64,000 bases of DNA, from NCBI RefSeq assembly GCF_000590475.1, contig NZ_CP007441.1, forward strand, positions 4,036,660 to 4,100,659. Direction: 5' to 3'. This document shows positions 36,078 to 45,294 of this stretch, piece by piece. The first letter of the stretch is position 1; each line of letters starts with the position of its first letter. The notes below the pieces were generated by a model. It worked only from the letters and a program-made list of their open reading frames with translations. It was not told where the DNA came from and made no database searches. Source of the DNA: Stutzerimonas stutzeri. GTDB lineage: Bacteria; Pseudomonadota; Gammaproteobacteria; Pseudomonadales; Pseudomonadaceae. The translations under genes were made by a program, and so were the position numbers.

Positions 36078-37253
36078 ATGTCCGATTCCCTGAGCACCGA
36101 CGTCCTAATCGTAGGCGGTGGCGTCGCCGGCCTATGGCTGAATGCGCGCCTGCGCCAGCAAGGGTATTCGACCCTGCTGGTTGAAAAAGGCGTCCTCGGC
36201 GGTGGGCAAAGCGTCAAATCGCAGGGGATCATTCACGGCGGTACCAAGTATGCGTTGAGCGGCGCGCTAACCGGCGCGTCGGAAGCCATCGCCGACATGC
36301 CACGCCGCTGGCGCGAGGCGTTGGCCGGCGACGGTGAGCTGGACCTCTCCGGTGTTCGGCTGCTCTCCGATGCGCACTACCTATGGTCTCCCGGAACCCT
36401 GACCGGCAACCTCACCAGCTTTTTCGCTAGCAAGGCGGTGCGCTCGCGCGTCGGCCAGGTGAAGGGCGACGAACTGCCCCCGGCGCTGCAGGATCCACGC
36501 TTCAAAGGTAAAGTCTATCGGCTCAGCGAACTGGTGCTGGACGTACCCAGCCTCATTCAACGCTTGGCGGAGCTGGCCGGCCCCGGCGTGCTGAAAGCCG
36601 ACCGGATCGAACCGCTCAGAGAAAACGGTGAACTGACCGGGTTGGTCATCGACGGTCGCGCGATCAGCGCGCAGCGCATCGTCCTGACCGCAGGCGCCGG
36701 CAATGCCGAGCTGTTGAACGCGCTGGATATCGTCCAACCGTCGATGCAAAAACGCCCGCTCCATATGGTCATCGTCAAAGCGGCCACGCTCAAGCCGCTC
36801 TATGCCCATTGTCTCGGGGCCGGCGCCAAGCCGCGGATCACCGTGACCAGTCATCCGGCCGCCGACGGCGAATGGGTCTGGTACCTGGGTGGCGACCTGG
36901 CCGAAGCGGGCGGCGTGGCGCGCAACGAAGCGGCTCAGATCGCTGCGGCGAAGAAAGAGCTGGCCGAACTGGTGCCCTGGATCGATCTCTCGTCAGCGCA
37001 ATGGGCCACGCTGCGCATCGATCGCGCCGAGCCCGCTCAGTCCGCACAAGCACGACCAGACAACGCCTTCCTCGCCGAGCAGGGACGACTGTTGGTCGGC
37101 TGGCCGACCAAACTGGCGCTATCGCCGGACTTCGCCGACCGCGTCCAAACTGCACTGACTCGCGACGGCATCCGCCCTCAGCAGCATCTTCCTTTACCCG
37201 ACTTCCCTCAACCGTCGGTCACGCGCCCCTTTTGGGAGGGGCTGCTGTCATGA
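36078..37253 (+). CDS. FAD-dependent oxidoreductase (DAO family)
   Basis: A 391-residue flavoprotein with the N-terminal dinucleotide motif VLIVGGGVAGLWLNARL followed by VEKGVLGGGQSVKSQG, a DAO-type FAD site. The substrate is not known. Its TGA overlaps the ATG of the aldo/keto reductase gene (ATGA), so the two are translationally coupled and may act in one pathway. The pair lies between the SMR pump and the core LPS locus, the same position as PA4991-PA4992 as I recall them. Confidence 0.82.
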   Translation: MSDSLSTDVLIVGGGVAGLWLNARLRQQGYSTLLVEKGVLGGGQSVKSQGIIHGGTKYALSGALTGASEAIADMPRRWREALAGDGELDLSGVRLLSDAHYLWSPGTLTGNLTSFFASKAVRSRVGQVKGDELPPALQDPRFKGKVYRLSELVLDVPSLIQRLAELAGPGVLKADRIEPLRENGELTGLVIDGRAISAQRIVLTAGAGNAELLNALDIVQPSMQKRPLHMVIVKAATLKPLYAHCLGAGAKPRITVTSHPAADGEWVWYLGGDLAEAGGVARNEAAQIAAAKKELAELVPWIDLSSAQWATLRIDRAEPAQSAQARPDNAFLAEQGRLLVGWPTKLALSPDFADRVQTALTRDGIRPQQHLPLPDFPQPSVTRPFWEGLLS

Positions 37254-38059
37254 CAACGACGCTGCACGATCTGCATCGCCCGCTGGGCAGCACCGGTCTG
37301 ACGGTCTCGCCATTGGGTCTCGGCACCGTCAAACTGGGCCGCGACCAAGGGGTTAAATACCCTAGTGGATTCAGCATCCCGGACGATGCGCAGGCGCGCC
37401 ACTTGGTCGGACTGGCCCGCGACCTGGGCATCAACCTGATCGACACTGCGCCGGCTTATGGCATTAGCGAGCAACGTCTGGGCGCTCTACTCCAAGGCCA
37501 GCGCGATCAGTGGATCATCGTCAGCAAGGTGGGTGAAGAATTCGTCGATGGCCAATCGCATTTTGATTTCTCACCCGCCCATGCCCGTTTATCCGTCGAA
37601 CGCAGCCTCAAACGGCTGCGGACCGACCGGATTGACCTGGTGCTGGTGCATTCCGATGGGCGAGACGTCGAGATTCTGCGAGACAGCGGCGTTTACGAGA
37701 CGCTTGCCGAACTCAAGCGCGAGGGCAAAATTCTCGGCTATGGTCTTTCTGGCAAGACTGTCGAAGGCGGCCTGCTGGCACTCGAGCAGGGCGACTGCGC
37801 CATGGTGACCTACAACCTCAACGAGCAGGCCGAACGTCCGGTACTCGACTACGCTGCAAGCCACGCCAAGGGCATCCTGGTGAAAAAAGCACTGGCCAGC
37901 GGCCACGTCTGCCTGAAATCAGGCGAGGATCCGGTGCGCGCGAGCTTCGAGCTGCTGTTTGCGCATCCGGGGATCGGCGCCGCCATAATTGGCACCATCA
38001 CCCCGCAACACTTGTCAGATAACGTGCGAACCGCTGCAGCCGTTTTGTCCCAACAATAA
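37250..38059 (+). CDS. Aldo/keto reductase
   Basis: A 269-residue TIM-barrel oxidoreductase. The family tetrad is visible: LIDTAPAYG (Asp and Tyr), IIVSKVGE (Lys) and LVLVHSDG (His). The C-terminal ELLFAHPGIGAAIIGTITPQHL is the NADPH-binding segment. Start at 37250 inside the previous gene's stop; a GGGAGGGG stretch lies upstream. The substrate is unknown. Confidence 0.88.
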   Translation: MTTTLHDLHRPLGSTGLTVSPLGLGTVKLGRDQGVKYPSGFSIPDDAQARHLVGLARDLGINLIDTAPAYGISEQRLGALLQGQRDQWIIVSKVGEEFVDGQSHFDFSPAHARLSVERSLKRLRTDRIDLVLVHSDGRDVEILRDSGVYETLAELKREGKILGYGLSGKTVEGGLLALEQGDCAMVTYNLNEQAERPVLDYAASHAKGILVKKALASGHVCLKSGEDPVRASFELLFAHPGIGAAIIGTITPQHLSDNVRTAAAVLSQQ

Positions 38060-38101
38060 TAACGACGGCCATACGGCCGCCCCGACGCAAGGAGGAGCCG
38101 A

Positions 38102-38989
38102 ATGCCGCGCGTGCTGATCCGCAAGAATCCAACCGCATTCAAGACGCTGCCGCTACTCGTAGAGGCCAGCCCGGAGCATCTCCGTTATCAGAGCCTCGGC
38201 CGACCGCTGAACTTCAGCGAAATGCTCGAACGGCGGCGATCCGTCCATATCGACGACCCGGCGAGGTTCTGCCTCCAATTGGCCAATCTCGGCGTATCGG
38301 TACGTCTGACGCTCTGCTGGCAGGGTCAGGAGTACTGGGTATTGGTGCGTCAGCAGCGCCTGGACCGCGGTGACGTCGTTCTGAAGCTGATCTCTGGCTA
38401 TGTACCCGCACATGAACTCAGCCTGCCACTGCTGACCGCCATTCAGGAGGTCGCCGAAGAATGCCTGCTGGAAACCCCGGAAGGCTGGCTCGCCGGCCGC
38501 TTCGGCGACATCTGGCTACCTGCGCCCTATCAGGGCAGCTTGCGCTATCGCGAAGCGGTGCATTTCAGCTTGGCGTCGCTGTCCGGCTCGGCCCGACCGG
38601 TCCAATGCGGCCAGATGACTCTGATGGAGCGGCCGAGAGCATATGTGCACCTGCCAACCGCATCGCTGCAACTGGTCTATGACATGCGTCTGGAGCTGCC
38701 AAAGGAAACCCGGGAATTGAGCTTGTTCCACGTCGATGAGCGCCTCGAGGACGGCAAACTGGTTGCACAGCTCGATCGCAGCCGCCCCGACCTGTATCTG
38801 ATTCCGCTGCACCAGGGGCGACCGACTGCGGCATTGCTGACCCTGCGCAAGGGCCAGCCGGTGCCGGCGAGCACGCGTGGGTTGTGGTTATCGGAAAGTT
38901 TTGCACCGCAACATGAATGGGTCGTGCGGGACGAACGTATCCGCTGGCGCGATTGGATCGATACGACCACCGCCGCAGCGTGTCGATAA
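38102..38989 (+). CDS. Uncharacterised protein with a Nudix-box-like segment
   Basis: A 295-residue soluble protein that I do not recognise with certainty. Residues 101-120 read LSLPLLTAIQEVAEECLLET, which resembles the REUxEExGU half of a Nudix box with Gln in place of Arg and no clear preceding glycine; the fold may be Nudix-like without activity. There is no Walker A motif, so an ABC-ATPase label sometimes given to such proteins would be unsupported. GGAGGAG sits 6 bases before the ATG. It lies 42 bases after the aldo/keto reductase gene and converges on hldE. Confidence 0.6.
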   Translation: MPRVLIRKNPTAFKTLPLLVEASPEHLRYQSLGRPLNFSEMLERRRSVHIDDPARFCLQLANLGVSVRLTLCWQGQEYWVLVRQQRLDRGDVVLKLISGYVPAHELSLPLLTAIQEVAEECLLETPEGWLAGRFGDIWLPAPYQGSLRYREAVHFSLASLSGSARPVQCGQMTLMERPRAYVHLPTASLQLVYDMRLELPKETRELSLFHVDERLEDGKLVAQLDRSRPDLYLIPLHQGRPTAALLTLRKGQPVPASTRGLWLSESFAPQHEWVVRDERIRWRDWIDTTTAAACR

Positions 38990-39031
38990 CAGCCAACGCC
39001 GGCTGGCGAGCCCAGCGCTCGCTGGTACCCT

Positions 39032-40453
39032 TCAGCGGCTGCGTATCTTCTCGACGATTGCGGTGGTCGAGCTGTTTTCCACCAGCCCCAGGACCTTTAC
39101 GACACCACCGTAGGCAGTGACCAGATCCGCGCCCACAACCTGATCGACGCCGTAATCACCACCCTTGACCAGGATGTCCGGCTTCACCTGCCCCAGCAGG
39201 TTTTCCGGCGTGTCCTCTGGAAAGCAAACGACCCAATCCACCGCGCCGAGACCGGCCAGTACCGCCATACGGCGGTCGACCGAATTGATCGGACGCCCGG
39301 GCCCTTTCAAACGGCTCACCGAGCCATCGTCGTTGACCGCGACGATCAACCGATCACCCTGAGCCCGGGCCTGCTCCAAATAGGTCACATGACCGGCATG
39401 CAGAATGTCGAAACAACCGTTAGTGAAGACGATCTTCTCGCCTTCGGCGCGGGCATCCTCGATAGCGGTGAGCAATTGCTCAAGCGTCATCACGCCCCTT
39501 TCGGAGCCTTCCTCACGCTGTACGGCACGACGCAATTCGGGAGCGCTGATGCATGCGGTACCCAGCTTGCCGACAACGATACCAGCGGCGAGATTGGCCA
39601 GCGCCACGGATTGCGGCAATTCCTCACCGGCTGCGATTGCCGCGGCTAATGTGGATATCACGGTATCGCCAGCACCGGTGACGTCGAATACTTCCCGCGC
39701 GCGGGCCGGCAGGTGAAGCGGTGAATGCTGCGGGCGCAACAGAGTCATGCCGTGCTCGCCACGCGTCACCAGCAACGCCCCCAGCTCCAGGTCATGCATC
39801 AACTCGGCGCCCTTGGTCACCAGCTCGGCCTCATCAGCGCAATGCCCGACGATGGCCTCGAACTCACCGAGATTCGGTGTTATCACAGAGGCGCCACGGT
39901 AGATCTCGAAATTCTTGCCCTTAGGATCGGCCAACACCGGAATGCCACGCCGGCGCGCGGCCTGAATCAGCGCCTGGTGATTGCGTAATGCCCCTTTGCC
40001 GTAATCCGAGAGAACCAGGACTTTCACGCCATCCAGCAAGCCATCGACTTGCGTCAATAAAGCAGCCGGATCGGTATCGAAGGGCTCCTCGAAATCCATC
40101 CGCAACAGCTGCTGGTGACGGCTCATCACGCGCAACTTGATGATCGTCGGCTGGTGCTCGATGGACTGGAAATGCGCCTTGACGCCAGCCGCAGCCAAAC
40201 TGTCCGCCAGGCTTTGCTGCGCCTCGTCCACCCCCGTCACGCCGACCAGTGCTGCAGGAGCACCCAGCGCGGCGATGTTCAACGCGACGTTCGCCGCGCC
40301 ACCCGGCCGATCCTCCACCTGATCGACCCGAACGACCGGCACCGGCGCTTCCGGAGATATCCGCGAAGTGCCGCCATGCCAATAACGATCGAGCATGACA
40401 TCACCCACCACCAGAACGGAGGCTTGGTCGAATCGGGGCATGGATAGTTTCAT
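39032..40453 (-). CDS. hldE: Bifunctional heptose-7-phosphate kinase / heptose-1-phosphate adenylyltransferase HldE
   Basis: A 473-residue cytoplasmic enzyme making ADP-heptose for the LPS inner core. The N-terminal pfkB-type kinase domain (about 1-315) has RPGGAANVALNIAALG and the catalytic DVTGAGDTVISTLA; the C-terminal nucleotidyltransferase (about 340-473) has FTNGCFDILHAGHVTYL. Start at the ATG at 40453 with GGAG 6 bases upstream; an extension to 40627 would cover only low-complexity sequence. Last gene in the run msbA-mig14-dnpA-hldE. Confidence 0.97.
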   Translation of the reverse strand: MKLSMPRFDQASVLVVGDVMLDRYWHGGTSRISPEAPVPVVRVDQVEDRPGGAANVALNIAALGAPAALVGVTGVDEAQQSLADSLAAAGVKAHFQSIEHQPTIIKLRVMSRHQQLLRMDFEEPFDTDPAALLTQVDGLLDGVKVLVLSDYGKGALRNHQALIQAARRRGIPVLADPKGKNFEIYRGASVITPNLGEFEAIVGHCADEAELVTKGAELMHDLELGALLVTRGEHGMTLLRPQHSPLHLPARAREVFDVTGAGDTVISTLAAAIAAGEELPQSVALANLAAGIVVGKLGTACISAPELRRAVQREEGSERGVMTLEQLLTAIEDARAEGEKIVFTNGCFDILHAGHVTYLEQARAQGDRLIVAVNDDGSVSRLKGPGRPINSVDRRMAVLAGLGAVDWVVCFPEDTPENLLGQVKPDILVKGGDYGVDQVVGADLVTAYGGVVKVLGLVENSSTTAIVEKIRSR

Positions 40454-40535
40454 TGGGGCTCCGGTGAAGAAGAAAAAAGCGGCGGTGATCATACCACGCG
40501 TGCGCAAACCGCCGGCCCAGGCCACCAGCGAGGCG

Positions 40536-41930
40536 TTATAGCTTACGCACCCAGAATAGCTCGTGTCGGCGCACCGCCTTGCGGAAGAACTCATCATTGC
40601 CAGTGCGCGGCCAACGCCGGCCGGCAAGGAGGGCCTGGATAAAACGGCGCAGGCGCTTTTTCAGCGGCAGCGGCGCTTGCAGATCGTGCTGCATGGCCAT
40701 GGCCATAGCCTTGTTCAGCCGCATATCTGCGGCCAGCGTCGGGCTCCAAAGATGATCGGCCGGAAGCGGCTCGATGGCGGGAGGCAACGCCACGCCGCCG
40801 TCAGCCGGACCCATCGGCCAACGGTCGTTATCGTGCAGATGGTTGGCATAGAGCAGGAGCGTTTCTGGTAGCCAGTCACCCTCGTCCATCGCCTGACAGA
40901 TTGCGCGCGTGGCAGCAACGTGATCGGAATGCGGATCGAGTTCAGGATGCGGCGTGACCACAACTTCGGGGCGAAAATGCGTCAACAGCGCGCGCAGGTC
41001 GGCCTGCAGGTTGTCCCAGCTCGGCACGCCATCCACATCTGCCGGCAGCGTCAGAGGGTTGTGCTGACGTACGCTGCGGATGTCCTGCTCGCCCGACTCT
41101 CGTGAGCCAAACGCGCGTTCCGGCTCCTCCGCCATGGCCGGCAGTTGCAGGCAGTAATAGCCGAGCTGCACGCAACGCGATTGCGGCACGCCGCCCCAGA
41201 GGGGTATCGCAAGGCTATCCCAGCTGCGCAGGCGGCCTTTCAATCGGGCCGCAGCAGCCTGATCCAAACCCAGTCGTTGAAAGTTCTTTGCCTCGATCTC
41301 GCCCTGAGTCAGCGTCACGATGGCGACGTCGCTTGCTCGGCTGTACAAGCCGAAGGCTGCCAGTTCGGCATCGTCAGCATGGGGTGCAATGATCAAGATC
41401 CGGCGCTCGGCGTAGTCCGGATTGCGCATCGCGTAGAGCGTCGCATCGTTCGATAGCCGGCAGAAACGCCCTCGAACGTTCAGTCTGCCTTGGACGAGCA
41501 GCTCGTGCTGACCGGAAAGGTTGAGGTAACGCCTACCCGCAGCGCCGCGCTCGAAATCCTGACGGTCCTCACCGATCCATACCTGTGGGTCGCGCAAGCG
41601 CCCTAGCCAGCTGGCCTTCATATTGATCTCGAGAGTCAGCGTATCTGCAGCCCCGAAGTCGTCCGCCAGCACCAGACGGCCGTTCTCGATGCGCACCGGA
41701 TAGCGCTTAGCATCTTCGGGAAAGGCGTAGCGGTAGTCGTCCTGCGGCCGGTAGAACAGATGATCGGCGAACCATGCCTCATGGGCGATCCAGCCGAGAA
41801 CCACCAGCAGCGGTATCAGCCACCAGCTAACTAGCGCGCCAATCAGCAACAGAACAACGAGCGCGACGAGCAGCGCGATGCGCTTATGCTTACGGTGACG
41901 TTTAAGCAGATGCTGCTTGCGTGCACTCAT
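40536..41930 (-). CDS. dnpA: PIG-L family de-N-acetylase (DnpA-like)
   Basis: A 464-residue protein with a basic N-terminus, a hydrophobic region at about 18-48 (two short membrane segments) and a PIG-L deacetylase domain. The zinc motif is APHADD with His184, Asp186 and Asp187; the later HPELDPHSDH gives His335 and His338. The position next to mig-14 and msbA matches PA5002, which has been described as a de-N-acetylase involved in persistence and is thought to act on LPS. Symbol given on that synteny; substrate not proven. Confidence 0.82.
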   Translation of the reverse strand: MSARKQHLLKRHRKHKRIALLVALVVLLLIGALVSWWLIPLLVVLGWIAHEAWFADHLFYRPQDDYRYAFPEDAKRYPVRIENGRLVLADDFGAADTLTLEINMKASWLGRLRDPQVWIGEDRQDFERGAAGRRYLNLSGQHELLVQGRLNVRGRFCRLSNDATLYAMRNPDYAERRILIIAPHADDAELAAFGLYSRASDVAIVTLTQGEIEAKNFQRLGLDQAAAARLKGRLRSWDSLAIPLWGGVPQSRCVQLGYYCLQLPAMAEEPERAFGSRESGEQDIRSVRQHNPLTLPADVDGVPSWDNLQADLRALLTHFRPEVVVTPHPELDPHSDHVAATRAICQAMDEGDWLPETLLLYANHLHDNDRWPMGPADGGVALPPAIEPLPADHLWSPTLAADMRLNKAMAMAMQHDLQAPLPLKKRLRRFIQALLAGRRWPRTGNDEFFRKAVRRHELFWVRKL

Positions 41931-41933
41931 GGC

Positions 41934-42830
41934 TCACACCTGGTAGACCGGAACGCGGTTGCACCAGCGGTCCTTGTACTCACGGTCCGCACGGCCGAAG
42001 GAGTAGCGCAGCGGCTTGCCAAGCGCCCGGGCATCGGCCCAGGCTGCCTGAGTATTGACGAAGCTGAGGACGCTGCCGGGGCTGAAGACGCGCTGCTGCG
42101 GATCGACACCGCCGTTGATGTACTCGATCGACACCCACTTCGGCGCTTCGACCCGGTAAAGCACCTGGACGGCGATGGGCTGCTCGTCGAGTAGGACCAC
42201 CGAGCCGGCCATGAACTCACGCAGCAGCGTGAAGACCTCTTGCAGATGCCCCTTACCAGGCGCTTCGAAATTCCAACGGCGCTGGAACAGGTCGGCATAC
42301 ATTGCGGCCTGCTCACCCGGCGAGAAATCCTGCATCGGACATAATCCGCCGCCGGCCTCCTCCAACAGGCGCAGTTCGCGGCGCTGGTTGTAGCGGAATT
42401 TCTTCGAATACTCCTCAGGCTCACGCGCCAGCGCCAAGCCCTCCGGCTGCTCGCGCAACGTGCTGATCGCAGCAGCATTCAGCTCGGACACGTAGCGCAT
42501 GCGCTGACAGACCGGCACGCGGGCCTGTCCGGCGACCGGTAGAATGATCTCGGCGTTGCCCAGATCGAACAGGCCGCGCTTGCCGGTCTTCTTCAGCACA
42601 TCCTTGGAAAGCGCCAGGTGCCGCCCCCAACAGGGGACTGCCGCAATCAGCTCGCCTGCCTGTTCGCAGCCCAGGTAGCGCACCGGAATATCGGCGAGGC
42701 CGGCCAGCCGCTCGACCACTGTTGGATGGGTGGCCACGCTGCCGCCGTAGCGATGCCAGACCTCGGCATACGTCGACGCGTCAATGGTGCGCCAGCCACG
42801 CTCGCGCCAGCTCTGCAGGAACTGCAACAT
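41934..42830 (-). CDS. mig-14: Mig-14 family protein (antimicrobial-peptide resistance)
   Basis: A 298-residue protein of the Mig-14 family, which has a GNAT-like acyltransferase fold and supports resistance to cationic peptides in Salmonella and P. aeruginosa. The conserved features include the N-terminal MLQFLQSWRERGWR, SKKFRYNQRRELRLLEEAGG and the C-terminal SFGRADREYKDRWCNRVPVYQV region. Its ATG shares one base with the msbA stop (TGATG), so it is co-translated with msbA; the de-N-acetylase gene starts 3 bases after its stop. Confidence 0.88.
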   Translation of the reverse strand: MLQFLQSWRERGWRTIDASTYAEVWHRYGGSVATHPTVVERLAGLADIPVRYLGCEQAGELIAAVPCWGRHLALSKDVLKKTGKRGLFDLGNAEIILPVAGQARVPVCQRMRYVSELNAAAISTLREQPEGLALAREPEEYSKKFRYNQRRELRLLEEAGGGLCPMQDFSPGEQAAMYADLFQRRWNFEAPGKGHLQEVFTLLREFMAGSVVLLDEQPIAVQVLYRVEAPKWVSIEYINGGVDPQQRVFSPGSVLSFVNTQAAWADARALGKPLRYSFGRADREYKDRWCNRVPVYQV

Positions 42831-44647
42831 CAGGATTCCTGCTCTTCAGGCACTTCATCCTTAAACTGAGTTGCGTGGAGCCTGGCGTAGGCGCCGTTCG
42901 TGGCCAGCAGCTCGGCGTGGGTACCTCGCTCGACGATGCGGCCCTGCTCCATCACCAGAATCTGGTCGGCCTTCTCGATCGTACTCAAGCGGTGCGCGAT
43001 GACCAGCGTGGTTCGGCCATGCATGACATGATCCAGCGCGCCCTGGATATGCCGCTCGGACTCGGTATCCAGCGCCGATGTGGCTTCGTCCAGAATCAGC
43101 ACTGGTGAGTTTTTCAACAATGCACGAGCGATCGCCAGGCGTTGACGCTGTCCGCCGGACAGCAGCACGCCGTTTTCGCCGACCATGGTCTGATAGCCCT
43201 CCGGCATCTGCTCGATGAACTCATCGGCGTACGCATCGCGGGCCGCACGGCGTATGTCGTCCAGCGGTGCGCCAGCCAGATCGCCGTAAGCGATGTTATT
43301 GGCCACCGTATCGTTGAACAGCGTCACCTGCTGAGTTACCAGCGCGATGTGCCGACGCAGGTTGCGCAACGTGTAGGACTCGACATCCGCACCGTCGAGC
43401 AGTATTTGGCCTGCCTCATGGTGATAGAAGCGGGGGATCAGATTCGCCAGCGTGGATTTGCCGCTGCCTGAGCGCCCAACCAACGCGACCATCTGCCCCG
43501 GCTCGATGGTAAAGCTAATGTCGTGTAGCACGCGCTTGTCGGTACCTGGATAAACGAAATCGAGGTTACGCACTTCGAGATGCCCGCTGACGGCTTTGCG
43601 CTCAAGCGTGCCCCGATCGACTTCTGGCTCCTCGTCGAGCTGCTCGAAGATACTTTCCGCACCGGCCACGCCCTTCTGGATGGTCGAGCTGACTTCCGAG
43701 AGCTGACGTATCGGTTTGGGCAGCAACCCAGCCAGCGTGATGTAGGCGACCAGATCGCCAGCAGACGCATCGCCGCGCAACAACAACACCAGGAACATAA
43801 GCACCGCCATGGCACTGTAGATGACCAGCTGCAGGCTCGGCGTGTAAACGGCGTTAGTCTTGACCATGCGCAGCTGCTTGGCGGTATTCTCCGAGCTCGC
43901 CGCCAGGAAGCGCTCCCGCTCGTAGGGCTCGCCACCGAAGCTACGTACCACGCGGTAGCCCTGAATGGTTTCCGACGCCACATGGGTTACGTCGCCCATC
44001 GCGAGCTGGATCTTCTTGCTTTGCTTGCGGAATTTCTTGCTGGCGCTAGACACCATGAAACCGATCACTGGCAGTATCGCCAGCATCACCAGCGTGAGCT
44101 TCCAGTTCATCCACAGCAGCGTGGCGAACAGGAAAATCACGGTCATGCCCTCGCGCACCACGACCTTGATCGCATCGGTCGCCGCGCCGGTGACCATGGT
44201 CACGTTGTATGTGATCCGCGAGATCAGATGCCCGGAGTTGTGACTGTCAAAATAGCGATTGGGGAGTGACAGCATGTTGTTGAACAGCGCCAGCCGCAGG
44301 TCATGCACCAGTCCGAGCGAAACCTTTGCAAGAAAAAAATTGCCGAGGAACGACCCGATGCCCTGCATGAGCGCGATGAAGATGATCAGCAGCGGGACGG
44401 CCTGCAATAGCTTGAGCTCGGCGAGCCAACTGTGCTCCTGCAAGTAGGGGACCTGGCCAAAGAAACTGGCCTCGGGGTTGTTCAGCCCATCGACGAAAAA
44501 CTTGAGCATGTAGCCCAGCATCGGCTGGGTCGAAGCGAAAATCAGAAAGCCGGCAAGGCTGACCGCGAACAGCCCCCAGTAGGGAAGCACGTAGCGCAGC
44601 AATCGCAGATACACAGTGAGACTGGATTGCTGAGTAGAATTGGCCAT
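42830..44647 (-). CDS. msbA: Lipid A export ATP-binding/permease protein MsbA
   Basis: A 605-residue half-transporter that flips lipid A-core across the inner membrane. Six membrane helices occupy about residues 20-310. The ATPase domain has Walker A GRSGSGKST, signature LSGGQRQRLAIARALL, Walker B LILDEATSALD and the H-loop in IAHRLSTIE. The ATG at 44647 gives the expected N-terminus; upstream codons (to 44701) encode no conserved sequence. First gene of a unit that continues into mig-14, dnpA and hldE. Confidence 0.97.
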   Translation of the reverse strand: MANSTQQSSLTVYLRLLRYVLPYWGLFAVSLAGFLIFASTQPMLGYMLKFFVDGLNNPEASFFGQVPYLQEHSWLAELKLLQAVPLLIIFIALMQGIGSFLGNFFLAKVSLGLVHDLRLALFNNMLSLPNRYFDSHNSGHLISRITYNVTMVTGAATDAIKVVVREGMTVIFLFATLLWMNWKLTLVMLAILPVIGFMVSSASKKFRKQSKKIQLAMGDVTHVASETIQGYRVVRSFGGEPYERERFLAASSENTAKQLRMVKTNAVYTPSLQLVIYSAMAVLMFLVLLLRGDASAGDLVAYITLAGLLPKPIRQLSEVSSTIQKGVAGAESIFEQLDEEPEVDRGTLERKAVSGHLEVRNLDFVYPGTDKRVLHDISFTIEPGQMVALVGRSGSGKSTLANLIPRFYHHEAGQILLDGADVESYTLRNLRRHIALVTQQVTLFNDTVANNIAYGDLAGAPLDDIRRAARDAYADEFIEQMPEGYQTMVGENGVLLSGGQRQRLAIARALLKNSPVLILDEATSALDTESERHIQGALDHVMHGRTTLVIAHRLSTIEKADQILVMEQGRIVERGTHAELLATNGAYARLHATQFKDEVPEEQES

Positions 44648-44682
44648 TCGGCAAGCCCCATACGACTGGCTAGAGGAACAAG

Positions 44683-45294
44683 ATGCGGATTGTAACAGCA
44701 CGGGAACTGCAGGATTGGCTGGAGCACGGAACTGTGCTGGAAAAAGACAGCAGAGGACCGAAGGTGGCGCTGTTACAGGACGGCCTGATCTTCAAAATAT
44801 TTCATACAAGACGCCATCACTGGCTTGCCAGGATCAACCCACCAGCAAAACGTTTCGCACGAAACGCAGAAACATTGGCGAAGCTGGGTATCCCAGCGCC
44901 CGAAGTCGTCGAAACTTTATGGCTTGACCGGGATAAAGGGCTTAGTGCGTGCACCTATCAACCTCTTCCTGGCACGTCGCTAGAGACACTGCTTAGAGAA
45001 AATCCAACTGAGATAGATAATCTGATTCCAGAGTTCGCCGAATTCATTTTCAGGTTGCACCAACAAGGAATTTATTTCCGTTCCTTGCACTTGGGAAATG
45101 TACTTCTTCTGCCGGAGGGAGGCTTTGGCCTGATTGATTTCCTCGACCTCGTCAAGAAGCGGCGGCGCCTAAGCGGCTGGGAAGCGAAAAGAAACCTCGA
45201 CCATCTTCGACGTTACCTGCAACGCAGAAAGATTTCAGGATTTCCCATAGACAGGTTAATTGAAAGCTACAGCGCGACAGACCGAACCTTCTAG
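44683..45294 (+). CDS. Kinase-like protein (InaA/WaaP superfamily) lacking the HRD aspartate
   Basis: A 203-residue protein, the only plus-strand gene in the core locus. It looks like a small protein-kinase-fold sugar kinase: LIFKIFHTR contains a candidate ATP-site Lys38, and YFRSLHLGNVLLLP (131-144) aligns with the HGDLHPGN catalytic loop but has Ser134 where the catalytic Asp should be; the metal-binding Asp152 (GLIDFLD) and Asn139 are kept. Homologs next to msbA (PA4998 type) are sometimes called toluene tolerance proteins. It is divergent from msbA (35 bases) and its last 39 bases overlap the convergent gene. Base composition is AT-richer than that of msbA. Confidence 0.7.
   Translation: MRIVTARELQDWLEHGTVLEKDSRGPKVALLQDGLIFKIFHTRRHHWLARINPPAKRFARNAETLAKLGIPAPEVVETLWLDRDKGLSACTYQPLPGTSLETLLRENPTEIDNLIPEFAEFIFRLHQQGIYFRSLHLGNVLLLPEGGFGLIDFLDLVKKRRRLSGWEAKRNLDHLRRYLQRRKISGFPIDRLIESYSATDRTF

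Noticed and set aside
36809..37249. Upstream extension of the aldo/keto reductase frame
   Set aside because: It lies within the FAD oxidoreductase gene in another frame; the coupled ATGA start at 37250 is well supported.
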